DNA of 64,000 bases from the NCBI GenBank assembly GCA_944322095.1, contig CALUNU010000014.1, positions 1 through 64,000 of the forward strand, given 5' to 3'. A program made the translations under genes and the position numbers. The notes beneath the pieces were generated by a model. That model made no database searches and had not been told where the DNA came from. It saw only the letters and a list, made by a program, of their open reading frames with translations. The DNA is from an uncultured Alloprevotella sp. (GTDB taxonomy: Bacteria > Bacteroidota > Bacteroidia > Bacteroidales > Bacteroidaceae). This document shows, piece by piece, positions 24,876 through 33,505 of the stretch. Numbering within the stretch: the first letter of the stretch is position 1; every line of letters starts with the position of its first letter.

Positions 24876-25051
24876 CAAAGATAGCGAAAGGCGAGAGCAG
24901 CGCCAAGGAAAAGCTCGTTTTCCTTGGCATTGCCGAGCCGCCTCAATCTTGGGCGCAGCCAAAGATAGCGAAAGGTGAGAGGGAAGGCCGGGGAAAACTT
25001 GTTTTCCCATGCCTTGTCTGAACCGCATCCTATCTTCGCAAAGCAAAGATA
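24876..25051 (-). repeat. 84-bp-period tandem repeat carrying -7 elements
   Basis: CAAAGATA occurs at 24876, 24960 and 25044, exactly 84 bases apart; on the minus strand each reads TATCTTTG, a consensus -7 box. Each unit contains an internal inverted repeat (for example AAGGAAAAGC near 24905 with TTTTCCTT), and ends with ATCTTGGGCGCAGC or similar before the next CAAAGATA. A related pair is upstream of gltX (37591 and 37676). The GT4 start codon is 92 bases from the nearest unit. Confidence 0.7.
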
Positions 25052-25215
25052 CGAAAACACAGTTGGCGGGGCAAGGAAAAGCATTTTTTTCCGCCTTCGT
25101 TCCCTGCGCCGACGGCCGCAGGCACGGATGCCGTTGAACGTTTTTTAACGTCGTGGCAGGCCTCGCGGCGGCCCCTGCCTCCGCCTCGTTGCAAATGCAC
25201 GGTTTTTGGCAGCTC

Positions 25216-25320
25216 CAAGGGGCCTTGCTGCCGATGCAAGGCTTGTTGTTGCGGTTCCATGGCCTGTTGTCGCGATTCCAAGGCCTGTTGTTGCGGTTCC
25301 AAGGCCTGTTTCCAACGCGC
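25216..25320. repeat. 21-bp minisatellite in an 880-bp gene-free stretch
   Basis: GGCCTGTTGTTGCGGTTCCA and close variants repeat about four to five times with a period of 21 bases. The whole spacer 25052-25665 holds no gene I can support. It contains this minisatellite, a region rich in 'GGCCTGC', and a strong hairpin at 25537-25577. Frames through the repeat give only periodic low-complexity peptides. Confidence 0.7.
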
Positions 25321-25536
25321 CGCGGCCTGCAAAAGCGGACAAAGTGGCCTGCTTTTGCCATCCCCGTGCGCCATTTCGGCCCCAATCTGTCCGCTCCCGG
25401 CTGCGGAGAGCCTTTGCGACCGCCTGCTTTTGGGGCCTGCGGCGGCGCTTTGGGAGCGCGGGAGCGGACAGCCGTGGCGCAAAACGCGGGCCATGGCTGC
25501 CCGCCTGCGGGAGAAAGCCTAAAAGAACTTAACGCA

Positions 25537-25577
25537 GACGGCCCGTTTTTGCCGCATTGGGGCAAAAACGGGCCGTC
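25537..25577. terminator. 17-bp hairpin after the SH3-type gene
   Basis: GACGGCCCGTTTTTGCC pairs perfectly with 25561-25577 around a 7-base loop. It lies about 90 bases past the stop of the minus-strand gene at 25666 and could terminate it. Confidence 0.6.
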
Positions 25578-25665
25578 GGTGAGCTCTTTCGAGCCCGGAG
25601 GCATGTCATTATTTTTTGGAAAATTGGGGGCCGCGGCCCCTCGCTCCGCCGCGCGGCGGCAGGGC

Positions 25666-26337
25666 TCAGGGTGCGGGTGCAAACTCGTCGTCGCAGAGGA
25701 AGAAGTGGCCCGTGGCGGCGTCATACACCAGTTCGTACCAAAAGTCGGGGCTCTCGTTGCGGGCAGCCTCGGCGTGCTGCTGCATCGTTTCGAGCCCGTC
25801 GATCCACGTGGGGTCTTCCCAGAGGCGCACGGCCCCGCCCCCGTCGGGCAGCTTGCCCACGTAGGCGCTTTCGGCCACGCCCTGCGACGTGTCGGCATAG
25901 GGGCGCTCGATGCGGGCCGTCACGTGGCCCGAGGCGTCGCGCTCGAAGCTCAGGCGGGCGGGCAGCATGCCCTCGTCCTGCTTCACCGAGACGTAGCGGC
26001 CGCCGAGCAGGGCAGCCGTCACGGGGGCCGCCTCGACGCTGCGCACGAGCTTCGTGGAGATGTAGAGCTTTTCGCCCTGCCAGCTCACGCACGTCCATTG
26101 GCCCGACGTGCCCGCGACGGGCAGCAGCTGGCAGCGCGCCACGCGATAGGGCACCTCGCCCGTGGCCGAGGGCGAGCGGCGCAGGTTGGCCACGGTGGCC
26201 GTGACGCACACGTAGCGGCCGTCGTCGGCCGTGCGCTGCACGGCGGTGGAGGCTGCAAGGGAGCTGAGGGGAGCCGCCGCAGTGGCGGGAACGGTCGTGA
26301 GCAGTGTCAGACCGAGGAGGATGGCTGTGGTTTTCAT
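25666..26337 (-). CDS. Secreted bacterial SH3-like domain protein
   Basis: The 223-residue protein has a signal peptide (about 1-22, ending PATAAA). Residues about 42-98 look like an SH3b domain: 'VTATVANLRRSPSATGEVPY' followed by 'QWTCVSWQGEKLYISTKLV'. Such domains bind cell wall or protein ligands. The C-terminal half (LGGRYVSVKQDEGMLP to the end) is not recognised. The gene is followed by a repeat-rich spacer and preceded, 67 bases away on the same strand, by an AraC regulator. A cell-envelope function is likely but not specific. Confidence 0.7.
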   Translation of the reverse strand: MKTTAILLGLTLLTTVPATAAAPLSSLAASTAVQRTADDGRYVCVTATVANLRRSPSATGEVPYRVARCQLLPVAGTSGQWTCVSWQGEKLYISTKLVRSVEAAPVTAALLGGRYVSVKQDEGMLPARLSFERDASGHVTARIERPYADTSQGVAESAYVGKLPDGGGAVRLWEDPTWIDGLETMQQHAEAARNESPDFWYELVYDAATGHFFLCDDEFAPAP

Positions 26338-26404
26338 GGCTGGTTGAAAATGTTTGGGGTGAATGGATGCGGGTTGAGGCCGCTGCGGCGCGGCGGCCGG
26401 GGGC

Positions 26405-27286
26405 TCAGTCGTTGCTGATGCGGAGGCGGCGGGGCGGCTTGCCGAAGTGCTTTTTCGTGAAGCGGCCGAAGAACGACTGACTGGGGAAGCCCAGCTCGTG
26501 GCATATCTCCTTGATGCTCTTGTCGGTCTTTTTGAGCTGATATTTCACGTCCTGGGCCACGTAGTAGGAGATGATGTCGGCGGCGGGGCGGCCGCTTATG
26601 CGCTTGCAGATGGCCGAGAGATACTTGGGCGTGACGTAGAGGCGGTCGGCATAGTCCTGCACGTGGCGCGGCTTGGGATAGGTCGTCGTGAGCATGGTGA
26701 TGAAGGCGCGGAAGTTCCTTTCGGCGCCCGAGCGGGTGGCCTTGGGCGCGGTGATGAAGCGTTCGAGCAGGTCGTTGAAGTCGAAGAGAAAAGCTTGCAG
26801 CAGCGAGTCGGTCAGTTCGCGCTGGAAGCGTCGCGGCCGGTCGGTGAGGCGCGACAGGATGAGGTCGTAGTAGAGGCAGAAGGTGCGTACCTCGTCGGGG
26901 CGCAGGGCGACGATGGGCGAATGGTCGATGAAGAAAAAGAAGTCCCACGCGGCAATGCCGCCCTTCACCGAGAGGCGCTCCGACAGGTCGCGCGAGAGGC
27001 AGATGCAGCGGAAGTCGAAGTCGTCGCTGTGCCGGGTGCGTTCGAGAAAAACGTTGGGGCGGCACACGAGGAGCTCGCCCGGGCCTATCTCGAAGCTGCG
27101 GTCGTTGAGCGTTATGGTGGCGCTTCCGCGCATGCAGAGCACCATGAAAAACATGTTGATGCGCACGGCCCCCTCTTGCGGCAGGCTGTTCAGGTTTTCG
27201 ATAAAGGCGATGCGGTCGTCGCAGTAGGCTGTGGCGCCCGATGCGCGCAAGGCTTCCAGCCCGATGGTAGTTTGCTTGTCGTTCAT
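26405..27286 (-). CDS. AraC family transcriptional regulator
   Basis: The 293-residue protein has an N-terminal cupin-like sensing domain ('RINMFFMVLCMRGSATITL', 'IGPGELLVCRPNVFLE') and a C-terminal pair of helix-turn-helix motifs. The second HTH reads 'SIKEICHELGFPSQSFFGRF' followed by KKHFGKPPRRLR, the standard AraC ending. The ligand is unknown. A TATATTTG at 27310-27317 on the minus strand is a good -7 box just upstream. It may control the neighbouring SH3-type gene or a distant target. Confidence 0.9.
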   Translation of the reverse strand: MNDKQTTIGLEALRASGATAYCDDRIAFIENLNSLPQEGAVRINMFFMVLCMRGSATITLNDRSFEIGPGELLVCRPNVFLERTRHSDDFDFRCICLSRDLSERLSVKGGIAAWDFFFFIDHSPIVALRPDEVRTFCLYYDLILSRLTDRPRRFQRELTDSLLQAFLFDFNDLLERFITAPKATRSGAERNFRAFITMLTTTYPKPRHVQDYADRLYVTPKYLSAICKRISGRPAADIISYYVAQDVKYQLKKTDKSIKEICHELGFPSQSFFGRFTKKHFGKPPRRLRISND

Positions 27287-27309
27287 GGCTTGTTGTCCGC
27301 ATTTGCCTG

Positions 27310-27317
27310 CAAATATA
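27310..27317 (-). promoter_or_regulatory. -7 element of the AraC-type gene
   Basis: TATATTTG on the minus strand, 24 bases before the start codon. Confidence 0.5.
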
Positions 27318-27380
27318 GGTCACAAGCCGGTAATGAAGGCCATTTTTTGCAAATAAAAAACGTTACCGGCGCTATAAAAC

Positions 27381-27411
27381 GACGCACCCCGGCTGTGGGC
27401 CGGGGTGCGTC
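27381..27411. terminator. Terminator after the 1402-residue protein gene
   Basis: A 13-bp stem (GACGCACCCCGGC with its complement, short loop) with an A-rich left flank (T-run on the minus strand), 18 bases past the stop at 27430. Confidence 0.88.
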
Positions 27412-27429
27412 GGGCGGGCAGGGGTTGCC

Positions 27430-30400
27430 TCAGGCGGGCTCTTTCAGGCTGTGGGCGAAGAGCAGCAGGCGATTCAGCACGTTGACGTCGCTCACGCCGC
27501 TGTCGAAGTCGAGCGAAAGGAAGTGGATGTCGGGGTGCAGCTCCTTGATGCGTTTTTCAACGCCCTTGGCCACGATGTGGTTGGCAATGCAGCCGAAGGG
27601 TTGCAGGCTCACGACGTGGTCGACGCCCTGGCGCGCCAGCGAGAGCACCTCGGCCGGCAGCAGCCAGCCCTCGCCAAACTGGGCGTTGAGCGAGATGACG
27701 CTCCGGGCCTCGGCGGCCTCGGCATATACGTCGTTGAAGGGCGTGAAGCCCGGGTGGCGCCGGCCCGCGCGGTTGTAGCGCTCCATCTGCTTCCACACGA
27801 GGCCGTAGAGCCTGCGCACAAGGGCGATGGGCCAGCTGCGCCGCGTGAGGCCGCTGCGGCGGTTCACCTCGAAGTTGACGAAGGCTTGCAGGAAAAAGTC
27901 GGTGAGCAGCGGCGGCACCACCTCGATGCCGTGCTCCGTGAGCCAGCCGCAGATGTCTTTCTGGGCAAAGGGGTTGAACTTCAGGAAAATTTCGCCCACC
28001 ACGCCCACCCGCGGCGCGGGGCGGCCGGTGGAGGCGGCGGCAAAGTCGGCGGCGGCGCGTTCGAGCAGCTGGGGCAGGCTGCCCGCCTCGTGGCGCACGA
28101 CGGCCCCGGCCGCCTCGGCCAGGTAGCGGTCTTTGAGGCGCCGGGCCAGGCCGGGCTCGCGCTCGCGCACGGCGGTGGCATAATAGAGCTTGGCTATGCT
28201 GTCGCTAAAGAGCAGGGCCCCCAGCACGGTGGGCACGAGCCTGAACCAGTTGATGCCGAAGCCGGGCTGCTCGTTGCCAAGGGCCTCGCCAAAGGTGACC
28301 GACACGACGGGCACCCCGCCGTAGCCCGCCTCGGTGAGCGCACGCTTGATGAGTTCGATGTAGTTCGACGCGCGACACTGGCCACCCGTCTGCGTGATGG
28401 CCACGGCCGTCGTCGACGGGTCGTAGCGTCCCGTCTTAAAGGCCTTGACGACGTCGCCCACGATGAGCGTGGCGGGGTAGCACACCTCGTTGTTGGCGTA
28501 GCGCAGGCCCCATTCGGCCGACTGCGCGTCGCTGGGCGGCAGGTTGTCGACGTCGTAGCCCGCCAGGCGCATGAGGGCGGGCACGAGGGGCGAGAAGAAG
28601 GGGGTGAAGAACGGGGCCACAATTTTGCGCCGGCGGTCGGCACGGCCGAAGGGCGGCGTCGTGGCAAAGGGAGCGACGGCGGCCTGCGCGCTGTGGGGCA
28701 GGGCCAGGCGCAGGCTCTCCACGGCCGAGCGCACACGCAGGCGGATGGAGCCCGTGTTGCTCACGTCGTCTATTTTCAGCAGCGTGAGCGTCTTGCCGTG
28801 GCGGGCCAGGAGCTGGCGCGTCTCGTCGGTGAGGAAGGCGTCAGGGCCGCAGCCGAACGATGTCATCTGCATGCACTGCACGTCGGGCCCTTGCAGGGCC
28901 ACCCACTTGGCTGCCCGCAGGATGCGGTTGGCATAGGCCCACTGCGGGACGTAGTGGGCGTCGTCGGTGCCGACGTCTTCGGCCCGCACCAGGTCGTCGG
29001 TGACGACGTTGACGCCCAGCCCCGCCACCATCTCGGACAGTCGGTGCTGGATGAGGGGGTCGGCATGGTAGGGGCGGCCGGCCAGCAGCACCGTGAGCTC
29101 GCCCCACCCGCGGCTCTGGCGCAGGATGGCGCGGTTGGCCCCGGCCAGGGCGTCGCGGAAGCGTCTGTCTTCGTCCAGGGCGGCACGGAAGGCCGTTTTC
29201 ACCTCGGCGGCCGGCACGCCCAGCCCTGTGAGGTACGTGCGGCACTGGCGGAAGAGCAGGCGGCGGTCTTTGAAGGTGACGACGGGCGAGTCGACGGGCA
29301 CGTCGCCGCCCTGCACGCTGCGCACCACCTCCGAATAGCCCGTCACGATGGGGCAGTTGTAGCTGTTGGCGCCGCCCTCGGGCTTTTCGTAGACCACAAA
29401 GGGCATGAACACGCGGTCGACGCCGCGCTCGGCCAGGTCGCGGATGTGGCTGTGCACGAGTTTGGCCGGGAAGCAGATGTTGTCCGACATGACGAGGCGG
29501 GCCGAGGCTTCGTAGGCCGCCATCGACGAGGGACGGGAGAGGACAACGCGCAGGCCGCAGCGCGTGAGCAGCGTGTGCCAGAAGGGATATTCCTCGTACA
29601 TGTTGAGGCAGCGCGGAATGCCCACGACGGCGCGCGGACGGGCCACGTCGGCCGTGCGGTCGAAGAGCAGGTGCAGCTTTTCGTCGTAGGCGTTGCGGCC
29701 CGGGCGGTGCTCGCTCCCCTTGTTGCTGAACACTTTTTCGCAGCGGTTGCCGGCGTAGTAGCGGTTGCCCCCGGCAAATCGATAGACGGTCACGGCGCAG
29801 CGGTTTTCGCAGCCGTGGCACTGGCGCTGCACGCTCTCGCAAGCCGAGCGGGCCGTGAGGTCGCGCGGCCGCACCCCTTCCCGCGCAAAGCGGCGGGCAT
29901 GGAGCGCGCAGCCCACGGCACCCATCAGTTCGGGCCGGCTGCTGCGCGTCACCTCGCGGCCCGTGAGGCGCTCGAAGGCCCGAACCACCGAGTCGTTCTT
30001 CATCGTTCCGCCCTGCACGACGACGTGGGGGCCCAGCTCGTCGGTGTTTTTCAGGCGCAGCACCTTGTAGAGGCAGTTTTTGACCACCGAATACGACAGC
30101 CCGGCCGCTATGTCGCGCAGCGTGGCCCCTTCGCGCAGCGCCTGCTTCACCTTGGAGTTCATAAACACGGTGCAGCGCGTGCCCAGGTCGTAGGGTCGTC
30201 GGGCCAGGCAGGCTTCGCGGGCAAAAGCGGCCGCATCGTAACCCAGCGAGCGGGCAAACGTTTCGATGAAGGAGCCGCAGCCCGACGAGCAGGCCTCGTT
30301 GATTTCCACACGGTTGATAACGCCGTCGTGAACGAAGAGGGCTTTCATGTCCTGCCCCCCGATGTCGAGGATAAAGGAGACGTCGGGGCACAGGTGGCGG

Positions 30401-31638
30401 GCTGCCGTGTAGTGGGCGATGGTTTCGATGATGCCGTCGTCCAGACGAAAGGCGGCCTTGATGAGGTCTTCGCCGTAGCCCGTCGAACAGCTGCCCGTGA
30501 TGACGGCGTCGGTGCCCGCGCGGTCGCAGGCTTCGGCAAAGAGCGTGAGGCCCCGCTCCACGGCGGCCACGGGGTCGCCCTCGTTGGGGTGATAGTAGGA
30601 AAAAACAATCTCGTCGCGGCTGTTGAGCATCACCACTTTGGTGGTGGTGGAGCCCGAGTCGATGCCGAGCGTCACCTCTTCGCGCCCCGGGCGCAGGGGC
30701 CGCTCGCCGATGCTGCCGCTGCCGATGCGGCGGCACCAGCGCCTGTGGTCGTCCTCGTCGTCGAAGATGGGCGGCAGGCCAGCCGTCGTGGCGCCGGCGG
30801 CGGCCGGGCGGGCCTGGGTGAGGGCGGCCAGCGCCGAGAGGCTCGTGGCCGGTGCGGGGTCGGCCGAAAGGGCGGCGCCCCACGCCGGGATGAGGTGGGC
30901 GTTCTCGGGCAGGATGATGTCGGTGGGAGAAAGGTGGAGATAGTCGGTAAAAGCCTTGCGCAGGGCGCCAAGGAACGTCAGCGGGCCGCCGCAGAAAAGG
31001 AGGGGCGCCGCGATGTCGCAGCCGTGGGCCAGCGTGACCACCGTTTGCACGGCCACGGCGTGGAAGATGGAGGCGGCAATGTCGGCGCGCCCCGCGTTTT
31101 TGGCGATGAGGTTCTGGATGTCGGTCTTGCTGAAGACGCCGCAGCGCGAGGCGATGGGATAGATGTGGCGGGCGCCGCGGGCCAGCTCGTCCAGCTGCCC
31201 GACGGGCACACCCAGCAGCACGGCCATCTGGTCGATAAAGGCGCCTGTGCCGCCCGCGCAGTTGCCGTTCATGCGCAGATCGGTGGCCTCGCCGTCGCGG
31301 AAAAAGACCACTTTTGCGTCCTCTCCGCCAATGTCGATGAGCGTGGCCGCCGAGGCGTGGAAGCGGCGGATATAGTTGGTGGCGGCCACGACCTCCTGGA
31401 CGAAGGGCAGGCCGCAGGCCTCGGCGATGCCCATGCCCACCGAGCCGGTGACGTGGGGCACAACGCGCACGTCGCCCACGGCGGCGTGGGCGTCGGCCAG
31501 CAGTGCGGCCAGCGTTTCGCCCACCTTGGCGTGGTGGCGTTCGTAGCGTGAGAAGACGAGATGGCCCCCGTCGTCGAGCAGGGCCAGCTTGAGCGTGGTG
31601 GAACCTGCGTCCAGCCCGAGGCGGTATGTTTGTTCCAT
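27430..31638 (-). CDS. Fused acyl-CoA dehydratase activase/dehydratase-related protein (1402 aa)
   Basis: The protein joins parts that are separate in the 2-hydroxyglutaryl-CoA dehydratase system. Two actin-fold ATPase domains of the BadF/BcrA type come first (about 1-260, starting GLDAGSTTLK, and about 320-580, with GIDSGSTTTK). The [4Fe-4S] cysteines of the activase are visible as Cys127 (NGNCAGGTGAF) and Cys166 (SRCGVF); the second domain has EACSSGCGSF and GTRCTVF. A DUF2229-like region (VGIPRCLNMYEEYPFW) and an HgdB-like region (QTGGQCRASNYIELI) follow. Such fusions, common in Bacteroides and clostridia, are thought to use ATP to drive one-electron chemistry, but their substrate is not known. 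Its promoter is at 31666-31697. Confidence 0.9.
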   Translation of the reverse strand: MEQTYRLGLDAGSTTLKLALLDDGGHLVFSRYERHHAKVGETLAALLADAHAAVGDVRVVPHVTGSVGMGIAEACGLPFVQEVVAATNYIRRFHASAATLIDIGGEDAKVVFFRDGEATDLRMNGNCAGGTGAFIDQMAVLLGVPVGQLDELARGARHIYPIASRCGVFSKTDIQNLIAKNAGRADIAASIFHAVAVQTVVTLAHGCDIAAPLLFCGGPLTFLGALRKAFTDYLHLSPTDIILPENAHLIPAWGAALSADPAPATSLSALAALTQARPAAAGATTAGLPPIFDDEDDHRRWCRRIGSGSIGERPLRPGREEVTLGIDSGSTTTKVVMLNSRDEIVFSYYHPNEGDPVAAVERGLTLFAEACDRAGTDAVITGSCSTGYGEDLIKAAFRLDDGIIETIAHYTAARHLCPDVSFILDIGGQDMKALFVHDGVINRVEINEACSSGCGSFIETFARSLGYDAAAFAREACLARRPYDLGTRCTVFMNSKVKQALREGATLRDIAAGLSYSVVKNCLYKVLRLKNTDELGPHVVVQGGTMKNDSVVRAFERLTGREVTRSSRPELMGAVGCALHARRFAREGVRPRDLTARSACESVQRQCHGCENRCAVTVYRFAGGNRYYAGNRCEKVFSNKGSEHRPGRNAYDEKLHLLFDRTADVARPRAVVGIPRCLNMYEEYPFWHTLLTRCGLRVVLSRPSSMAAYEASARLVMSDNICFPAKLVHSHIRDLAERGVDRVFMPFVVYEKPEGGANSYNCPIVTGYSEVVRSVQGGDVPVDSPVVTFKDRRLLFRQCRTYLTGLGVPAAEVKTAFRAALDEDRRFRDALAGANRAILRQSRGWGELTVLLAGRPYHADPLIQHRLSEMVAGLGVNVVTDDLVRAEDVGTDDAHYVPQWAYANRILRAAKWVALQGPDVQCMQMTSFGCGPDAFLTDETRQLLARHGKTLTLLKIDDVSNTGSIRLRVRSAVESLRLALPHSAQAAVAPFATTPPFGRADRRRKIVAPFFTPFFSPLVPALMRLAGYDVDNLPPSDAQSAEWGLRYANNEVCYPATLIVGDVVKAFKTGRYDPSTTAVAITQTGGQCRASNYIELIKRALTEAGYGGVPVVSVTFGEALGNEQPGFGINWFRLVPTVLGALLFSDSIAKLYYATAVREREPGLARRLKDRYLAEAAGAVVRHEAGSLPQLLERAAADFAAASTGRPAPRVGVVGEIFLKFNPFAQKDICGWLTEHGIEVVPPLLTDFFLQAFVNFEVNRRSGLTRRSWPIALVRRLYGLVWKQMERYNRAGRRHPGFTPFNDVYAEAAEARSVISLNAQFGEGWLLPAEVLSLARQGVDHVVSLQPFGCIANHIVAKGVEKRIKELHPDIHFLSLDFDSGVSDVNVLNRLLLFAHSLKEPA

Positions 31639-31665
31639 AGACGGCATTCTTTTCAATCCAACCGG

Positions 31666-31697
31666 CAAAGTTAGCGCTGTTGGGGCGGAGTTGCAAA
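31666..31697 (-). promoter_or_regulatory. Strong consensus promoter of the 1402-residue protein gene
   Basis: On the minus strand TTTG (31694-31697) and TAACTTTG (31666-31673) are separated by exactly 20 bases, an ideal Bacteroidetes promoter. The start codon follows after 27 bases. Confidence 0.75.
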
Positions 31698-31724
31698 GAA
31701 CCGGGCGCAAAAAAGACAACAATC

Positions 31725-31768
31725 GGGGCCTTCCGGACCAGCAAAAACGCTGCTGCCCGGCAGGCCCC
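31725..31768 (-). terminator. Terminator after the AspT-type transporter
   Basis: GGGGCCT/AGGCCCC outer stem with inner CCGG/CCGG and CAGC/GCTG pairs on the minus strand, then a run of T at about 31709-31714. It lies 24 bases beyond the stop at 31793. Confidence 0.7.
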
Positions 31769-31792
31769 GGCGGGTTGGCGGCGCGTGGAGCG

Positions 31793-33454
31793 TCAGGTGA
31801 ACCAGAGCATGACGATGAGCTGCGCAATGATGACGCGCAGAAACATGCAGAGGGGATAGACCGTGGCATAGGCCACATAGGCCTTGTCGCCCTGCGTGGT
31901 ATCGCTCACGTAGTTCAGGGCGATGGGGTTGGCCATGGCTCCGCAGAGCATGCCCGCCGTGGCGGCGAAGCTTTTCTTGTAGCATTTCACGGCCACTGCC
32001 GAAACAATCATCACGGGCACCATGGCGATGGCCACGCTGAGGCCCATCCATGCGAGGGCGGCGGGGCGCATCACCGTCTCGACGAAGCCTGCGCCCGCGT
32101 CGAGGCCGAGGCAGGCCAAATAGGTGGAGAGGCCCAGCGAGCGCAGCATGAGGTTGGCGCTCGTGGTGGTATAGGCCACCATGTGGAAGCGGGGCCCGTA
32201 CGTGCCGATGAGGATGCCCATGACGATGGGGCCGCCGGCCAGGCCGAGCTGCACGGGGTAGCTCATGCCGGGCACGGCGATGGGCACGCTGCCCAGCACG
32301 AGGCCCAGCACGATGCCCAGGAAGATGGTTACCATGTTAGGTTCGTCCAGATGCTGCACGGCGTTGCCCAGTTCCTTGGCCACGTGCTGTATCGAGGAAG
32401 CTTCGCCCACCACCGTTACGCGGTCGCCCACACGCAGTACGAGGTCGGGCGTGGCCACGAGGCGTATGCCGGCGCGCTGTACGCGGCTCACGTTGACGCC
32501 GTAGCGGTTGCGCAGATGGAGCGAGCCCAGATGGCGGCCGTTTATTTCGGGCCGCGTGATGAGGATGCGTTGCGAGATGAGCTGGCTGTCCAGGGCATTC
32601 CAGTCGATGCCGGCCTTGTTCCAGTCGGTGTCGTCGCGTCGGCCGAAGAAGATGGTGAGCTGCTCCACGCTGGCCGGCTCGGTGATGACCAGCAGGCGGT
32701 CGCCCTCTTGCAGGCGGGTGTCGCCGTTGGGCAGTAGCACCTTGCCGTCGCGCCATAGGCGTGACACGACGATGTGCAGGCCCTTCGTGCCCGAGAGATC
32801 GCGCAGGAGCTTGCCGTAGATGGCGGGATTGCATACGTGAAACGATGCTATGAACGTTTCGTCGTTCTTATCGTCGTCGGCCCCCTTGGCTTCGTGGCGC
32901 ACGAGCCATCCCTTCATGATCATGAGGGCCAGAATGACGCCCACCAGGCCCAGCGGATACGTCACGGCACAGCTCAGGGCGGCGCCGGCCGAGGGCTGGC
33001 CCAGCTGCTTGAGCGTTTGTTGCGCGGCGCCGAGGGCGGGCGTGTTGGTGGTGGCGCCGCAGAGCACGCCCATCATGTCGGAAAGGGGCGAGGAGCCCGT
33101 CCACGCCGGCACGAGGGCCAGCAGTGTGCCCAGCACCACCACGGCAAAGGCCAGCAGGTTGAGCGACGTGCCGCCCTTGCGGAAGGTGCTCATGAAGCCC
33201 GGCCCCACTTGCAGGCCGAGGGCGTAGACAAAGAGGATGAGGCCGAAGCTTTCGGCGTATGAGAGCATCTGCGCGTCGAGCGTAAGGCCGAGGCTGCCCG
33301 CCAGGATGCCAAAGAAAAACACGTAGGTGACGCCCAGGCTGAAACCGCGGATGCGCAGCTTGCCCAGGCTCAGGCCGAGGGCGCAGATGAGGCAGATGAT
33401 GATGACCGTCTGTATGGCGGAGTGATGGATAAAGGTGTCGCTAAGCCAATGCAT
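31793..33454 (-). CDS. AspT/YidE/YbjL-type transporter with two TrkA-C domains
   Basis: The 553-residue membrane protein has two related hydrophobic halves of about five to six segments each. They flank a soluble middle with two TrkA-C (RCK_C) domains (about 200-370; 'RDLSGTKGLHIVVSRLWRDG', 'LRVGDRVTVVGEAS'). Matching segments 'MGVLCGATTNTPALGAA' in the first half and 'AATAGMLCGAMANPIAL' in the second are the conserved re-entrant motifs of the aspartate:alanine exchanger family. The substrate here is unknown. The gene is last in a run after gltX, waaA and rmuC, 51 bases behind rmuC. Confidence 0.9.
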   Translation of the reverse strand: MHWLSDTFIHHSAIQTVIIICLICALGLSLGKLRIRGFSLGVTYVFFFGILAGSLGLTLDAQMLSYAESFGLILFVYALGLQVGPGFMSTFRKGGTSLNLLAFAVVVLGTLLALVPAWTGSSPLSDMMGVLCGATTNTPALGAAQQTLKQLGQPSAGAALSCAVTYPLGLVGVILALMIMKGWLVRHEAKGADDDKNDETFIASFHVCNPAIYGKLLRDLSGTKGLHIVVSRLWRDGKVLLPNGDTRLQEGDRLLVITEPASVEQLTIFFGRRDDTDWNKAGIDWNALDSQLISQRILITRPEINGRHLGSLHLRNRYGVNVSRVQRAGIRLVATPDLVLRVGDRVTVVGEASSIQHVAKELGNAVQHLDEPNMVTIFLGIVLGLVLGSVPIAVPGMSYPVQLGLAGGPIVMGILIGTYGPRFHMVAYTTTSANLMLRSLGLSTYLACLGLDAGAGFVETVMRPAALAWMGLSVAIAMVPVMIVSAVAVKCYKKSFAATAGMLCGAMANPIALNYVSDTTQGDKAYVAYATVYPLCMFLRVIIAQLIVMLWFT

Positions 33455-33505
33455 AGGGATGATTCGGTGGAACGGTGGGAGATGGTGATGGGTCGTCGGC
33501 CGCCG

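Noticed and set aside
25153..26418. A 421-codon plus-strand frame through the minisatellite and the SH3-type and AraC genes
   Set aside because: Its second half is antisense to two well-supported genes and the first half is periodic repeat translation.
27451..31551. A 1366-codon open frame on the plus strand opposite the dehydratase-activase gene
   Set aside because: It is the antisense shadow of a GC-rich gene with strong third-position GC. It has no recognisable domain, while the minus-strand frame has intact motifs throughout. The same applies to long antisense frames at 12361-15279, 38358-40346 and 40518-42581.
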